This document shows, in pieces, positions 25,653 through 32,992 of a stretch of DNA of 64,000 nucleotides (within the stretch, counting starts at the first letter, position 1; each line of letters opens with the position of its first letter). Origin of the DNA: JBCCGI01 sp039029355 (GTDB lineage Bacteria; Planctomycetota; UBA1135; GCA-002686595); the NCBI GenBank assembly GCA_039029355.1, contig JBCCGI010000001.1, positions 1-64,000 of the forward strand, read 5' to 3'. Under the pieces are notes generated by a model. The model had not been told where the DNA came from, ran no database searches, and saw nothing but the letters and a program-made list of their open reading frames with translations. The translations under genes and the position numbers were made by a program.

Positions 25653-25927
25653 GCGCCCCGACCTCTCTTGTACGGGTCGGGGCTCGATTCGATCGGCTCC
25701 AGGTGACGTCAGCTCGGCTTACCCCGACCGCCCCGACCGCCCCGACTCTTTGGGGGTGGCATTTGCGGGGCTGGAGCGTGCCGCCCAACGGCGGTGCCTA
25801 CTGGTTACTACTACTGCTGTTACTAAGTAGAAGGTTAGGGCGGTTAGGGCGGTTAGGGCGCAGATGAGTGGGCGATGACGTAAGGGGCGATTCTTGCGCC
25901 CCGACCTCTCTTGTACGGGTCGGGGCT
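25653..25927. repeat. candidate replication origin: two exact 32-bp hairpin repeats flanking 9-bp tandem repeats
   Basis: An identical 32-bp sequence occurs at 25653-25684 and 25896-25927; each folds into a 9-bp stem (GCCCCGACC with GGTCGGGGC) around an 11-nt loop. Between them lie CCCCGACCG repeated 2.8 times (25722-25746) and GGTTAGGGC repeated three times (25833-25859), plus an AT-richer stretch TTACTACTACTGCTGTTACT. No coding frame is supported in the 306-bp gap. Direct 9-bp repeats next to a primase-helicase gene suggest iterons. The hairpins may also act as terminators. Confidence 0.7.
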
Positions 25928-25950
25928 AGTCGGGGCGCTGCAGAGGTTGG

Positions 25951-26616
25951 GTGGACTTCGGTGAGGTTGTCCCAGGCTGGGCGAAAAACCTGCTGATATC
26001 GCGGGTCATTCGGAAGAGGTGGTTCGAGGAGTTCAGTGTGGAAGACACCGAACGACAAGAGTCATCGCGCGCGCGCCTGACCAAAGACCGCAAGCAACGG
26101 TTCCTCGAAGAGCTGGCGCGCACGGGCATCATCGCAGAGGCCGCGCGTCTCGCCTCCCCGCACGCCAAGGGCGGCGCCATCTCCACCTTCTACGCCGAGC
26201 GGGACCGCGACCCGGAGTTCGCCGCCGCTTGGAAGGACGCCGCCGAGCACGCGACAGGCATCGTCGAGCGGGAGGCGTTCCGCCGTGCCGTCGAGGGTTG
26301 GGATGAGCCCACCCGCTTCGGCCCCGTACGCAAGCACAGCGACCGCCTCCTGGAGCTACTGCTCAAGGCTCGCAGCCCGCAGTACCGCGAACACCGCAAG
26401 TACGAGGTCGACGCCAAGACCGAGGTGACAGAGAAGAAGCGCCTCGATCTCCGCAGCCTGAGCCCGCACAAGCTCGAACTGCTCCGGCAGCTCGTCACGC
26501 CGGACGACGATTCACCTTGCCCTGACCTTGGGCAGTGCGCCGCCCAAGACGTAACCCCGACCACCACCGACCCTTCGGGCGACAGAGCCCCGGGTTCACT
26601 AACCGAAGACCTATGA
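25951..26616 (+). CDS. terminase-small-subunit-like protein
   Basis: The ORF opens with GTG at 25951 (221 aa); another in-frame GTG at 26038 is equally plausible and begins closer to the conserved part. The recognisable core is KQRFLEELARTGIIAEAARLASP, FYAERDRDPEFAAAWKDAAEHA, EREAFRRAVEGWDEP and HSDRLLELLLKARSPQYREHRK, which is the pattern of the phage terminase small subunit / phage DNA-binding family. Length fits. Small terminases recognise phage DNA for packaging. Here no large terminase, portal or capsid gene accompanies it, as in phage satellites that redirect a helper's packaging. It overlaps the next gene by 4 bp. Confidence 0.8.
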   Translation: MDFGEVVPGWAKNLLISRVIRKRWFEEFSVEDTERQESSRARLTKDRKQRFLEELARTGIIAEAARLASPHAKGGAISTFYAERDRDPEFAAAWKDAAEHATGIVEREAFRRAVEGWDEPTRFGPVRKHSDRLLELLLKARSPQYREHRKYEVDAKTEVTEKKRLDLRSLSPHKLELLRQLVTPDDDSPCPDLGQCAAQDVTPTTTDPSGDRAPGSLTEDL

Positions 26617-27158
26617 GCAACCTCACTACCACCGAGACGCAGGATCTCCTGCAAGCCGCGCGTGCCGAACTGGAGGCCGCCCGTCGACGCCACGGCGAAG
26701 CTATCGCTGGAGGAGACTCCATGTCGTCCAGCGAGACGCGTGTGGACATCGCCGCTATCGAGCAGCGCATCGCTGACCTGGAAGCCGCCCTGCCCGTCGC
26801 CGAGGAACGCGAGGCCGAACAGCTTGCCGCCGACCAAGCCGAGGCCGAACGCTTTCGGAAGCTCGGACAGAACGGGCTGCGCGCGAAGCACCTCGCTGCG
26901 GCGGCCAAGGTTCAGGACGCAATCGCCCAGCTGGCCGTAGCCTACGCCGAGTTGAAGGCTACCGACCGAGACGTGGGCGGTGAGTTCAAGGACACCTCGC
27001 GCTGCGTTCGTAGTCGGGAGCTACTGCTGCGAGCAGCGATCTACCGTGCGAACCCCGACCTCGCTGCCGACCTCAATATGCAGCGCCCCCGCGCGTCGAC
27101 GGACATCCGGCCCTTCGAGGAGCACGAGGCCATGCTGATCACGGAATTCGAGGTATGA
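26613..27158 (+). CDS. hypothetical coiled-coil element protein (181 aa)
   Basis: This is a 181-aa protein of unknown family. Residues 5-105 are strongly helical and rich in Ala/Glu/Arg with heptad spacing (LLQAARAELEAARRRHGEAI, IAAIEQRIADLEAALPVAEEREAEQL), so a long coiled coil is likely. The C-terminal part (SRELLLRAAIYRANPDLAADLNMQRP) is also helical. The start overlaps the terminase-like gene and its stop overlaps the next gene by 4 bp, so the three form one translationally coupled unit. A scaffold or DNA-packaging accessory role would fit but is not shown. Confidence 0.75.
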   Translation: MSNLTTTETQDLLQAARAELEAARRRHGEAIAGGDSMSSSETRVDIAAIEQRIADLEAALPVAEEREAEQLAADQAEAERFRKLGQNGLRAKHLAAAAKVQDAIAQLAVAYAELKATDRDVGGEFKDTSRCVRSRELLLRAAIYRANPDLAADLNMQRPRASTDIRPFEEHEAMLITEFEV

Positions 27159-27580
27159 CGAAGCGCAAGAAGAAGCCCAGGGCGGAGCGCGAGAAGGAAG
27201 CGACGCAGCCTGAAGACGAAGGTGTCGAGAAGCACATGACAGTTCGAGACTCATTTGCCAAGGCCAGGACGAACCTCCACGACGAGATGATGAGCATCGC
27301 CAAGAGGGAGGCACGAGACGGCGAGACCGCCGAGCAGTCCCTTGTGCGGCTGATCGACAAGCGGGACCCACGCATCAGCAGCATGTATGAGGCGACCAAC
27401 GTCCTCAAGACGATTGCCGACCCGTCTCGCAGTCGGGAGCAGGCCGAGGCGATCATGGAGCAGATGGCTAAGGACGAAGCCAGTCGTACCGGCCAGACCC
27501 AGCACGAAGCAGCGGCACGCCTCCTGCGTGACAACGCCGACTACCGCAAGGCCTACACCATCTACTCGGGCCTCCAATGA
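27155..27580 (+). CDS. hypothetical element protein (141 aa)
   Basis: This is a 141-aa protein with a very basic N-terminus (MTKRKKKPRAEREKE) followed by helices. Near the C-terminus MAKDEASRTGQTQHEAAARLLRDNADYRKAY resembles a short helical module seen at the ends of phage head and protease proteins, but this is too weak to name the protein. It has no signal or membrane segment. It is the last gene of the terminase-like operon and is followed by a hairpin at 27621-27657. Confidence 0.7.
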   Translation: MTKRKKKPRAEREKEATQPEDEGVEKHMTVRDSFAKARTNLHDEMMSIAKREARDGETAEQSLVRLIDKRDPRISSMYEATNVLKTIADPSRSREQAEAIMEQMAKDEASRTGQTQHEAAARLLRDNADYRKAYTIYSGLQ

Positions 27581-27620
27581 ACAACCGCGACGGTTGTGTC
27601 CTCGTGGAACGGTGGACGTG

Positions 27621-27657
27621 AATCCCGGGGTCTTTTGAACGTTGCGGCCCCGGGGTT
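27621..27657 (+). terminator. hairpin terminator after the terminase-like operon
   Basis: AATCCCGGGG (27621-27630) pairs with CCCCGGGGTT (27648-27657), a 10-bp stem with one G-T pair and a 17-nt loop. It sits 41 bp after the operon stop and before the next gene. Confidence 0.55.
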
Positions 27658-27669
27658 CACACCTTTCCC

Positions 27670-28095
27670 ATGAGCTGGCGAGTAGTTGAAGACGCACACC
27701 GCGTAGTTCGTGGGCAACCGCCCAGGTGCACCGCCGAGGAGTACATGGCCGCGGGCTCAAGCCCTGTCCTCCTGATCGCGGCCCGTCGAGCCGAGGCGTA
27801 CGACGCCCTGACCGTCTACGACCGTGAGCCCAACGAGATGAACCGACGCATCGCCGCCGACGCGATGGCCGGTGCGACGTTCACGCGTCGGCCGGGCGAG
27901 ACTCCGGTTGAGACTTTCATCCGCCTCCTGCCGTCGTTTCCACCGCGACCGGTTCCCGTGTCCGCTCTCACGCTCCTCGCATCCTCCGCAGCGAGACATC
28001 GCCGCCTAGGCGAGACCCTGGGCCAAGCCCTCGACCGCCTCTGCAAGGACGACGTGGCCCTCTGTTGGGCGCACGACGTGGTTTGCGACCGATGA
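27670..28095 (+). CDS. hypothetical element protein (141 aa)
   Basis: This 141-aa protein has no family I recognise. Two related helical halves are visible: ATFTRRPGETPVETFIRLL and HRRLGETLGQALDRL, each a GET(P/L)-x-(E/Q)-x-(F/L)-x-R-L motif, so a small internal repeat is likely. A similar phrase, DGETAEQSLVRLID, occurs in the preceding 141-aa protein, suggesting distant kinship between the two. It is cytoplasmic by composition. The start at 27670 follows the hairpin at 27621-27657, so it may have its own promoter. Confidence 0.65.
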   Translation: MSWRVVEDAHRVVRGQPPRCTAEEYMAAGSSPVLLIAARRAEAYDALTVYDREPNEMNRRIAADAMAGATFTRRPGETPVETFIRLLPSFPPRPVPVSALTLLASSAARHRRLGETLGQALDRLCKDDVALCWAHDVVCDR

Positions 28096-28393
28096 CTCCG
28101 TTGCCCTGACCTTGGGCGACTAAGCACGGCACGCGTAACGCTCGTCTTCGACGGGCATTCCACCCGTAGAGCCTCGGGTAACAAACCCGGGTTTCTTTGA
28201 GCGCGTGACTGCGTACGACTTGCGGGTGACCGTGCTCCGACTGCGTAGAGGGCTGCGATGCAGCGGAGTTTGGGCGAGTGGCCAGTGCCCGAATGTCGGG
28301 GTTGTCTTCGGTACGCCCAAGCCGCGACGGGGACCTGCCTGCGACTATCGCAAGCGCCCGCCGAGGTAGGGCGCAACCGAAAGGAACGAGACA
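28096..28393. other. intergenic region of the element with a terminator
   Basis: These 298 bp contain no convincing gene. A terminator lies at 28173-28198. The remaining sequence before the next start holds AAAGGAA close to 28394 and repeated short GCGACGGGG/GCCGAGG words, but no clear palindrome. Confidence 0.5.
28173..28198 (+). terminator. intrinsic terminator
   Basis: CTCGGGT (28173-28179) pairs with ACCCGGG (28185-28191) around a 5-nt loop and is followed by TTTCTTT. This is one of the few hairpins in the window with a genuine T-rich tail. Confidence 0.75.
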
Positions 28394-28762
28394 ATGCGAT
28401 CCAAGACGAACTTCTACTACCCGGCAGCCGACCATCTACAGGTCGACGACAACAGACGCTTCGCCCGCACGGAGGATGGCGAGTTCTACGCTCGCGCGAG
28501 GCTGGGGATCTGCTCTGCTGCCAAAGCGTGGGTCATCTTCGACCTCTACGTCCAGCTGAGCCAGGCCGACTGGAACGCGCTCCGCGAAGGCACAGCCAAG
28601 TACGTGACCGGCAAGATCAAAGAGGAACTGCCCTTCCAAGTGATCGGCGAGTACGTGGCATTCGAGCCCTCGGAGAGCATGTTCGCCTGCGAGGGCGAAT
28701 ACATGCACCGACTGGACGGCGCTTTCTCCGACCTCCTCCAGAGCGAACTGGAGGCAGCCTGA
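28394..28762 (+). CDS. hypothetical element protein (122 aa)
   Basis: I do not recognise this 122-aa soluble protein. The start at 28394 is supported by GAAAGGAAC upstream. It has mixed strands and helices with aromatic residues (AKAWVIFDLYVQLSQADWNALREG, EELPFQVIGEYVAFEP) and no signal peptide or membrane segment. Its TGA overlaps the ATG of the next gene by one base, so the two are a coupled pair. Codon use is like the backbone genes of the element rather than the AT-richer cargo. Confidence 0.7.
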   Translation: MRSKTNFYYPAADHLQVDDNRRFARTEDGEFYARARLGICSAAKAWVIFDLYVQLSQADWNALREGTAKYVTGKIKEELPFQVIGEYVAFEPSESMFACEGEYMHRLDGAFSDLLQSELEAA

Positions 28763-29178
28763 TGATCGCCGAAATCCTACAGCAGCAGCACGACACTCCG
28801 AAGATCGTGAACTTCACTCGCACCGGCATCGTGATCCCAGAGGACTACAGGCGGGATGTGGACGCCACCGAGCAGTGCACCCTACGTGGGCGCATCGTGG
28901 GCATCCCGGCCTTGACCTGGAAGCACCACAGGTGGGGAGCGACTAGCTTCGCACCCTGGCCAATCGAGGGGACCAAGCCGTACCTCATGGTGCGCCTCGC
29001 CACACGTCGCCACGGAGTCTTGACGCTCCCGCTACCCCCGTCCGCAGCCGAAGAGCTCAAGCGGCTCGAGGCTGAACTGGACCAACCGATCACGGACATC
29101 GACCTGGTCGTTTCCATGGTCGACCGCGGCAACTACTTCTACGCGACGTTCGCTGAGGCCAAGCGCCGCGCGGCCTGA
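28762..29178 (+). CDS. hypothetical element protein (138 aa), partly duplicated downstream
   Basis: This is a 138-aa protein of unknown family. Residues 60-138 contain WGATSFAPWPIEG, PYLMVRLATRRHGVLTLPLPPS and the C-terminal IDLVVSMVDRGNYFYATFAEAKRRAA. The last 24 codons and the following 70 bp are duplicated at 29504-29637 with changes. It has no signal peptide. The start overlaps the upstream stop, so it is co-translated with the 122-aa protein. The alternating hydrophobic pattern at the end suggests a closing beta hairpin. Confidence 0.7.
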   Translation: MIAEILQQQHDTPKIVNFTRTGIVIPEDYRRDVDATEQCTLRGRIVGIPALTWKHHRWGATSFAPWPIEGTKPYLMVRLATRRHGVLTLPLPPSAAEELKRLEAELDQPITDIDLVVSMVDRGNYFYATFAEAKRRAA

Positions 29179-29205
29179 TCGCGTTCCGAGCGCGCTGCAT
29201 GCCGT

Positions 29206-29221
29206 CGAGTCCTCGGGCTCG
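29206..29221 (+). terminator. hairpin after the 138-aa gene
   Basis: CGAGTC (29206-29211) and GGCTCG (29216-29221) form a 6-bp stem with one G-T pair and a CTCG loop, followed by GGCTGTTCTCGTTT. The same structure recurs in the duplicated copy at 29592-29607. Confidence 0.5.
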
Positions 29222-29461
29222 GCGGCTGTTCTCGTTTAGGGCGAGCGGTGCCGGGCCCGACGTCGCACGGTCACCCTCCGGCGTCCTCAGATCGCGCGTG
29301 CCGAGACTTCTCCCGCCGATCGGCGCACCCTCTGTCCGCTGACCCCGGCGCGCTACAGCGCGTTACAGAGAGCCGCGCTACGGCTACGGAAGCCCGCGCG
29401 CTGCGGTCGCAGCCAAGACTCCCGTCCTGACTTAGGAGCGCCGTGTGTCGGGAGCCAATGG
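29222..29461. other. gene-poor gap before the duplicated remnant
   Basis: No supported coding frame, RNA or clear regulatory site is visible between the hairpin and the duplicated gene fragment. Short frames here have no recognisable protein features. Confidence 0.5.
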
Positions 29462-29575
29462 GATGGCAAGGTCGGGCAGATTCGGCAGGACCTGGTGCCG
29501 AGCGTCGACCTGGTCGTCTGCATGATCGACCGCGGCAACTACTTCTTCGCCACGTTCAAGCGTCGCGCCGCCTGA
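29462..29575 (+). pseudogene. 3' remnant duplicating the end of the 138-aa element gene
   Basis: The frame ending at the TGA at 29573-29575 reads VDLVVCMIDRGNYFFATFKRRAA, matching IDLVVSMVDRGNYFYATFAEAKRRAA of the gene at 28762 with substitutions and a three-codon deletion. Upstream, GQIRQDLVPS may still align with the preceding helix, but no start or earlier part is present. The following 60 bp, including a hairpin, are also duplicated. A partial tandem duplication of the 3' end followed by decay explains it. Confidence 0.7.
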
Positions 29576-29591
29576 TCGCCCTGCATCCCGT

Positions 29592-29607
29592 CGAGCCCTC
29601 CGGCTCG
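29592..29607. terminator. perfect 6-bp hairpin, duplicated terminator
   Basis: CGAGCC (29592-29597) pairs perfectly with GGCTCG (29602-29607) around a 4-nt loop; TCTTCGTTT follows. It is the counterpart of the hairpin at 29206-29221 and lies just before the end of the convergent gene at 29660. Confidence 0.5.
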
Positions 29608-29659
29608 GTGGATGTCTTCGTTTCGGGGCGAGTGAGCGGAAGTGCTTCCCAAGGCACAT

Positions 29660-30472
29660 CTAGAGGTCTGCGTTCCCAATCTTGGGCACGATCTCGGTCA
29701 TGGCGTAGTGGACGAACTGCTTGCCGAGTTCGGTGAGCACGTACTGCTTCTTTTCGTCGAAGGCTGATTGCATGTAAGGCCCGCGCTTCGTGCGCGTCCG
29801 GCTGCGCATGAACCGTCCCGCGTGGTCCGTGTCACGCGCCTGGCGCATGACGTGACCCATGCTCAAATCCTGCACCACGAGCTTGAAGAGGTCTGCCTCG
29901 GCTGAGTCCTCGCGCACCTCATCCCCGTGGATTTCCTGCCACATATCGTAGCGCGTCATTCCCGGGTTCTTGTAGACAAGGGCGAGCACTTTGAAGTGGA
30001 TCTCGCTGTAGTGAGCGATCCAGTCGATGAACAGTCGTACGATGTCGTCCGAGGCGATCGCAGACGAAGCCGCGTTGGCGAGCAGGTTTCGGAGCAGGAC
30101 GCGCTTCTCCTCGCTCTCGGCCGCTGACCAATCCCGAAAGCACTTCTTGACAAGGGAGTGGTAGCCCGGGCTCTCAAGTCGCTCGCGCACCTTGTCGTCC
30201 TTCGGGTCGAGGCGCATGAGCACCTCGGCCAACGTCTTCGCCATCTCCTCGATCTCTTCGCGCTGGAATCGAAGCCACTGCGCAAAGATGCGGTTGACGT
30301 GGTCTTGCTCCGCCTCCGACCACGCACCTGCTGCGGCGCCGAAGAGCCCTCCGGCATAGGGCACTCCACCAAGAGTAGCTAGAACCGCGCGGGCGATCTT
30401 GGGCCCCTTGCCCTTGGCGAGGGCCTCTTCCAAGTCGTCGTCTAAGTCGTCGAGGTCCGTCTCCGGCTCCAT
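29660..30472 (-). CDS. conserved mobile-element accessory protein of unknown function (270 aa)
   Basis: The ATG at 30472 (MEPETDLDDLDDDLEEALAKG) is preferred to one at 30556 because the conserved sequence begins there. A short Gly/Ala hydrophobic stretch (VLATLGGVPYAGGLFGAAAGAW, about 28-50) may be membrane-seeking. A long helical region follows (VNRIFAQWLRFQREEIEEMAKTLAEVLMRLD), then ESPGYHSLVKKCFRDWSAAESEEKRVLLRNLLANAA, a wHTH-like MTRYDMWQEIHG, REDSAEADLFKLVVQDLSMG and ELGKQFVHYAMTE. I recognise this as a conserved accessory family found in mobile elements of diverse bacteria, without assigned function. It is divergent from the caspase-like gene, with 184 bp between starts. A defence or effector role is possible by context only. 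Confidence 0.75.
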   Translation of the reverse strand: MEPETDLDDLDDDLEEALAKGKGPKIARAVLATLGGVPYAGGLFGAAAGAWSEAEQDHVNRIFAQWLRFQREEIEEMAKTLAEVLMRLDPKDDKVRERLESPGYHSLVKKCFRDWSAAESEEKRVLLRNLLANAASSAIASDDIVRLFIDWIAHYSEIHFKVLALVYKNPGMTRYDMWQEIHGDEVREDSAEADLFKLVVQDLSMGHVMRQARDTDHAGRFMRSRTRTKRGPYMQSAFDEKKQYVLTELGKQFVHYAMTEIVPKIGNADL

Positions 30473-30656
30473 GGCACCTTCCCATACTCGCGCCTCGCAG
30501 GAGCCTTTACAACCCGGCGCTCGGTTCGGACCAAGGTGTTCCAGCGCGTGGAACAAGTCGGAAATCGACTTTGGCGAAGTAGAGACGCCTTGCCTTGATC
30601 CCTGCTATGCTCTGCATCTGCTATCCGTGCTTCTTAGTCCCGCGAAGGAGATCGCA

Positions 30657-32213
30657 ATGAAGCGCATGCTCGCACTTACTCTGCTCGTGTTGCTTGGCGT
30701 AGCGCCGTATACGTACGGTCAAGTCTGAAGACTCTCTCGAATGGGGGGCCCATTCAACTCAGCTCACAACACTGCAAGAGCCAAGATCGGAACCTCTACG
30801 ACCTCGTCGCTTTCGAAGATGAAGGTGTACTTCACGGTCGTTGACGGCAACCTCTATGCTCACTCCAACTTCGTTACACAGGGGCATTCAAACCCAACCA
30901 AGATCGCGACAACTCAGAGAACTGACCTTCTAAACCTCGTTGCCAATCTATACGCTGACCGTCGCATTGACTTCTCGGATCAGCTCAAGCTTGAGAAGGC
31001 ACTTGAGGAAGACGTCGAGCTAATCATGGATTCCCGAGCGGTTCGCGATTTCGATCGCAGCCTGCATAGGGAGATCACAGATCAGCAAGCCCTGTACGCC
31101 AAGCACCGCGCAGCAAAGGAGAAGCGAGCCCGGGAAGCTGCTGAGGCAGCCAAGCGCAAGCGCCTCGCTGAGGAGGCCCGCGCTAGGGAGGCCGCGGCCA
31201 AGGCGGAGCGCGAACGGAAAGCAGCCGAAGCCCTCCGCGCACGACAGAGATCCGAACGCGGCGAGCACTTTGATGGATATCTGCGTCGTGATGCTGAGCG
31301 AGAGTCACGACTTGGGGCTCTTCGAGGCGCACAACGTGGAACTCTCGCCAAGTATGCCGAAGCTGATGTTCGGTTGTTCGCTGTCAACCGTCTGCCGATG
31401 GGATACGAAATCCAACTCGCCGATGGTTCTGTGTTTCTCAGTAAGGGAGACGTAGCCAAGCTCAAGTCTGGAACCCCCTTGGGACCATCGACGCGACTGG
31501 ATCGTGCAATCGCGGAGTCTGGAGATCGACCTCTACTGCTATACACCGAACACCTCAAGGAGAGCGAGGTGCGCGAAGTGGATAACCTGGTCTTTGGACT
31601 ACAGAAGGCATATCCCAAAGCCACGTTCTTCCGCGACCCGTTCTCAGACTCAACAGTTCAGACGGCCAACACGCTCGCTCAGTTTCAGATCGCAGATCCC
31701 GGATCAGTGGTTACATTGATCGCAGGCGACTCTTTTGATGTAACAGATTGGAACATCAACAAGAATCTTGTGCCTGGCCTCAAAGGATTCCCTCACACGC
31801 ATGTCCTTGAAGCTGGAGCCTTCCCGTCATGGGATGGAGGTACCGGCAAGTCCGTTATTGTTATTACGGGCCACATCGATGAAAAGCTCGCAAGCTTCAT
31901 CGAAGAGCTTGGCACCAAAGGATACTTCAAGGGCAACTATGTGTTGCTGAACACGTGCAGGGAGACGCCCACTAGATCTCTTGCGTCCAGAGTCATTCAA
32001 GCTCACGGGGCGCTGGGGACATTCACATATGATTCGAAGATCGACGGCGGAGCGGTCGAGAACTCACTCTTTGAGCTTCTTGACCGGATAAAAAGCGGAG
32101 AGCAGCGAAGCTTCGTAGAGACGGTCAAGGAGATCCTTCACCGCCACAGCTTGAATGGCATTTGGACGATCTGTATGGAGACGATGAAGTCACGGCCCCG
32201 AAAGATCGCGTAA
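30657..32213 (+). CDS. secreted caspase/CHAT-like protein with in-frame TGA after the signal peptide
   Basis: ATG at 30657, after GAAGGAG, begins a signal peptide (MKRMLALTLLVLLGVAPYTYG). An in-frame TGA at 30726 interrupts it; the same frame stays open from 30729 to 32213. An ATG at 30741 would give a 490-aa protein without signal. The N-terminal domain (MKVYFTVVDGNLYAHSN ... NPTKIATTQRTDLLNLVANL) is homologous to that of the protein at 35595, where the TGA position is Cys. Residues 115-195 (counted from 30741) are a charged coiled coil. The C-terminal domain resembles caspase/CHAT peptidases: His378 in VIVITGHID, Cys406 in YVLLNTCRE, then LASRVIQAHGALGTFTYD and SLFELLDRIKSGEQRSFVETVKEIL. 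It may be a selenoprotein, an early pseudogene, or made by re-initiation. GC is low for the window. Confidence 0.7.
30739..30755 (+). other. perfect hairpin 11 nt after the in-frame TGA
   Basis: GAATGGG (30739-30745) and CCCATTC (30749-30755) form a perfect 7-bp stem with a GGG loop, the loop lying 18-20 nt after the TGA at 30726-30728. Spacing and a G in the apical loop are in the range described for bacterial SECIS elements, but the stem is short and the match may be chance. Confidence 0.35.
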
Positions 32214-32992
32214 TGGGTGAGGAATACCCCATTGAGATCCCCTTCGCTGAAGAGCTGTCGCCAGAACTAGCCAAGCCGCGTGTGCTTGGGGAGGAAGACG
32301 TCGACGAAGGCGGCTTCTTTGCTTCGGTTCCGGATCAGCCCATCGGAGTGCCAATTAGGTCTATCCTAGAAGCCTGCCATGAGGATTCCGGCCCCCCTCT
32401 CTCCGTGGTCTCAGAAACTGAGTTCGCTCATCTCTACGAGCGGTTCGAGCTTTGGCTGATACCCCATGGGGTGTCGATAATCCGCAGAGCTGGCTTCGCG
32501 GAGGTGACCTCCGTAGGCGTCGAGGTCGAATATCAAAACAGCGGCCAGACGTGTAGCGTCAGGAGCTTGATTCCGTCTTGTGAGCACATTGTCCATGGCA
32601 GGGTTGCCGGGTCTCTCGGCCTCAATGGAGAAGCTTCTGTCGATCCAGAGAGTGTAGTGGGCAAGGTTGTTCAGGAGCACGCGGGCCTTGGCTTCGGTCT
32701 TAGAGCTGAGGGGCGCCTCGAACTGAGCTTCTCCGCCTCAGTCGCAACTCCTCTTGTATCAGCAGTCGGCATAGACTCGTCGAGGTGTGAGTGGCGTTTG
32801 AAAGTGCATGAACAACCACTCTTCGGCCGAGACCTGAGGTTCTGGTCTGTAGTCGCACTGCCGAAGAGGCAGGCTTCTCTATTGGGCAATCTCCCCTTTC
32901 GAACCCGCTTTAGCTTCTCAAGCCGCATAGCTCTCTTCCCGAGAACCCGTAGGAGCGGCTGGTATGATCTTCAATGCCGGCTTGACCCTTGA
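32213..32992 (+). CDS. hypothetical partner of the caspase-like protein (259 aa)
   Basis: The start ATG at 32213 overlaps the preceding TAA (TAATG), so translation is coupled to the caspase-like gene. The protein is soluble, without signal peptide or membrane segment, and begins with an acidic region (PFAEELSPELAKPRVLGEEDVDEGG). The middle FELWLIPHGVSIIRRAGFAEVTSVGVEVEYQN looks like a beta sheet; the rest alternates strands (LELSFSASVATPLVSAVG, FRTRFSFSSRIALFPR). No known family is recognised. Coupling and low GC indicate that it belongs to the same cargo module, perhaps as substrate, inhibitor or sensor of the protease-like protein. It ends 22 bp inside the convergent neighbour. Confidence 0.7.
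   Translation: MGEEYPIEIPFAEELSPELAKPRVLGEEDVDEGGFFASVPDQPIGVPIRSILEACHEDSGPPLSVVSETEFAHLYERFELWLIPHGVSIIRRAGFAEVTSVGVEVEYQNSGQTCSVRSLIPSCEHIVHGRVAGSLGLNGEASVDPESVVGKVVQEHAGLGFGLRAEGRLELSFSASVATPLVSAVGIDSSRCEWRLKVHEQPLFGRDLRFWSVVALPKRQASLLGNLPFRTRFSFSSRIALFPRTRRSGWYDLQCRLDP

Noticed and set aside
25833..25859. Telomere-like TTAGGG words
   Set aside because: The unit is the 9-mer GGTTAGGGC in three copies within an element; there is no sign of a replicon end.
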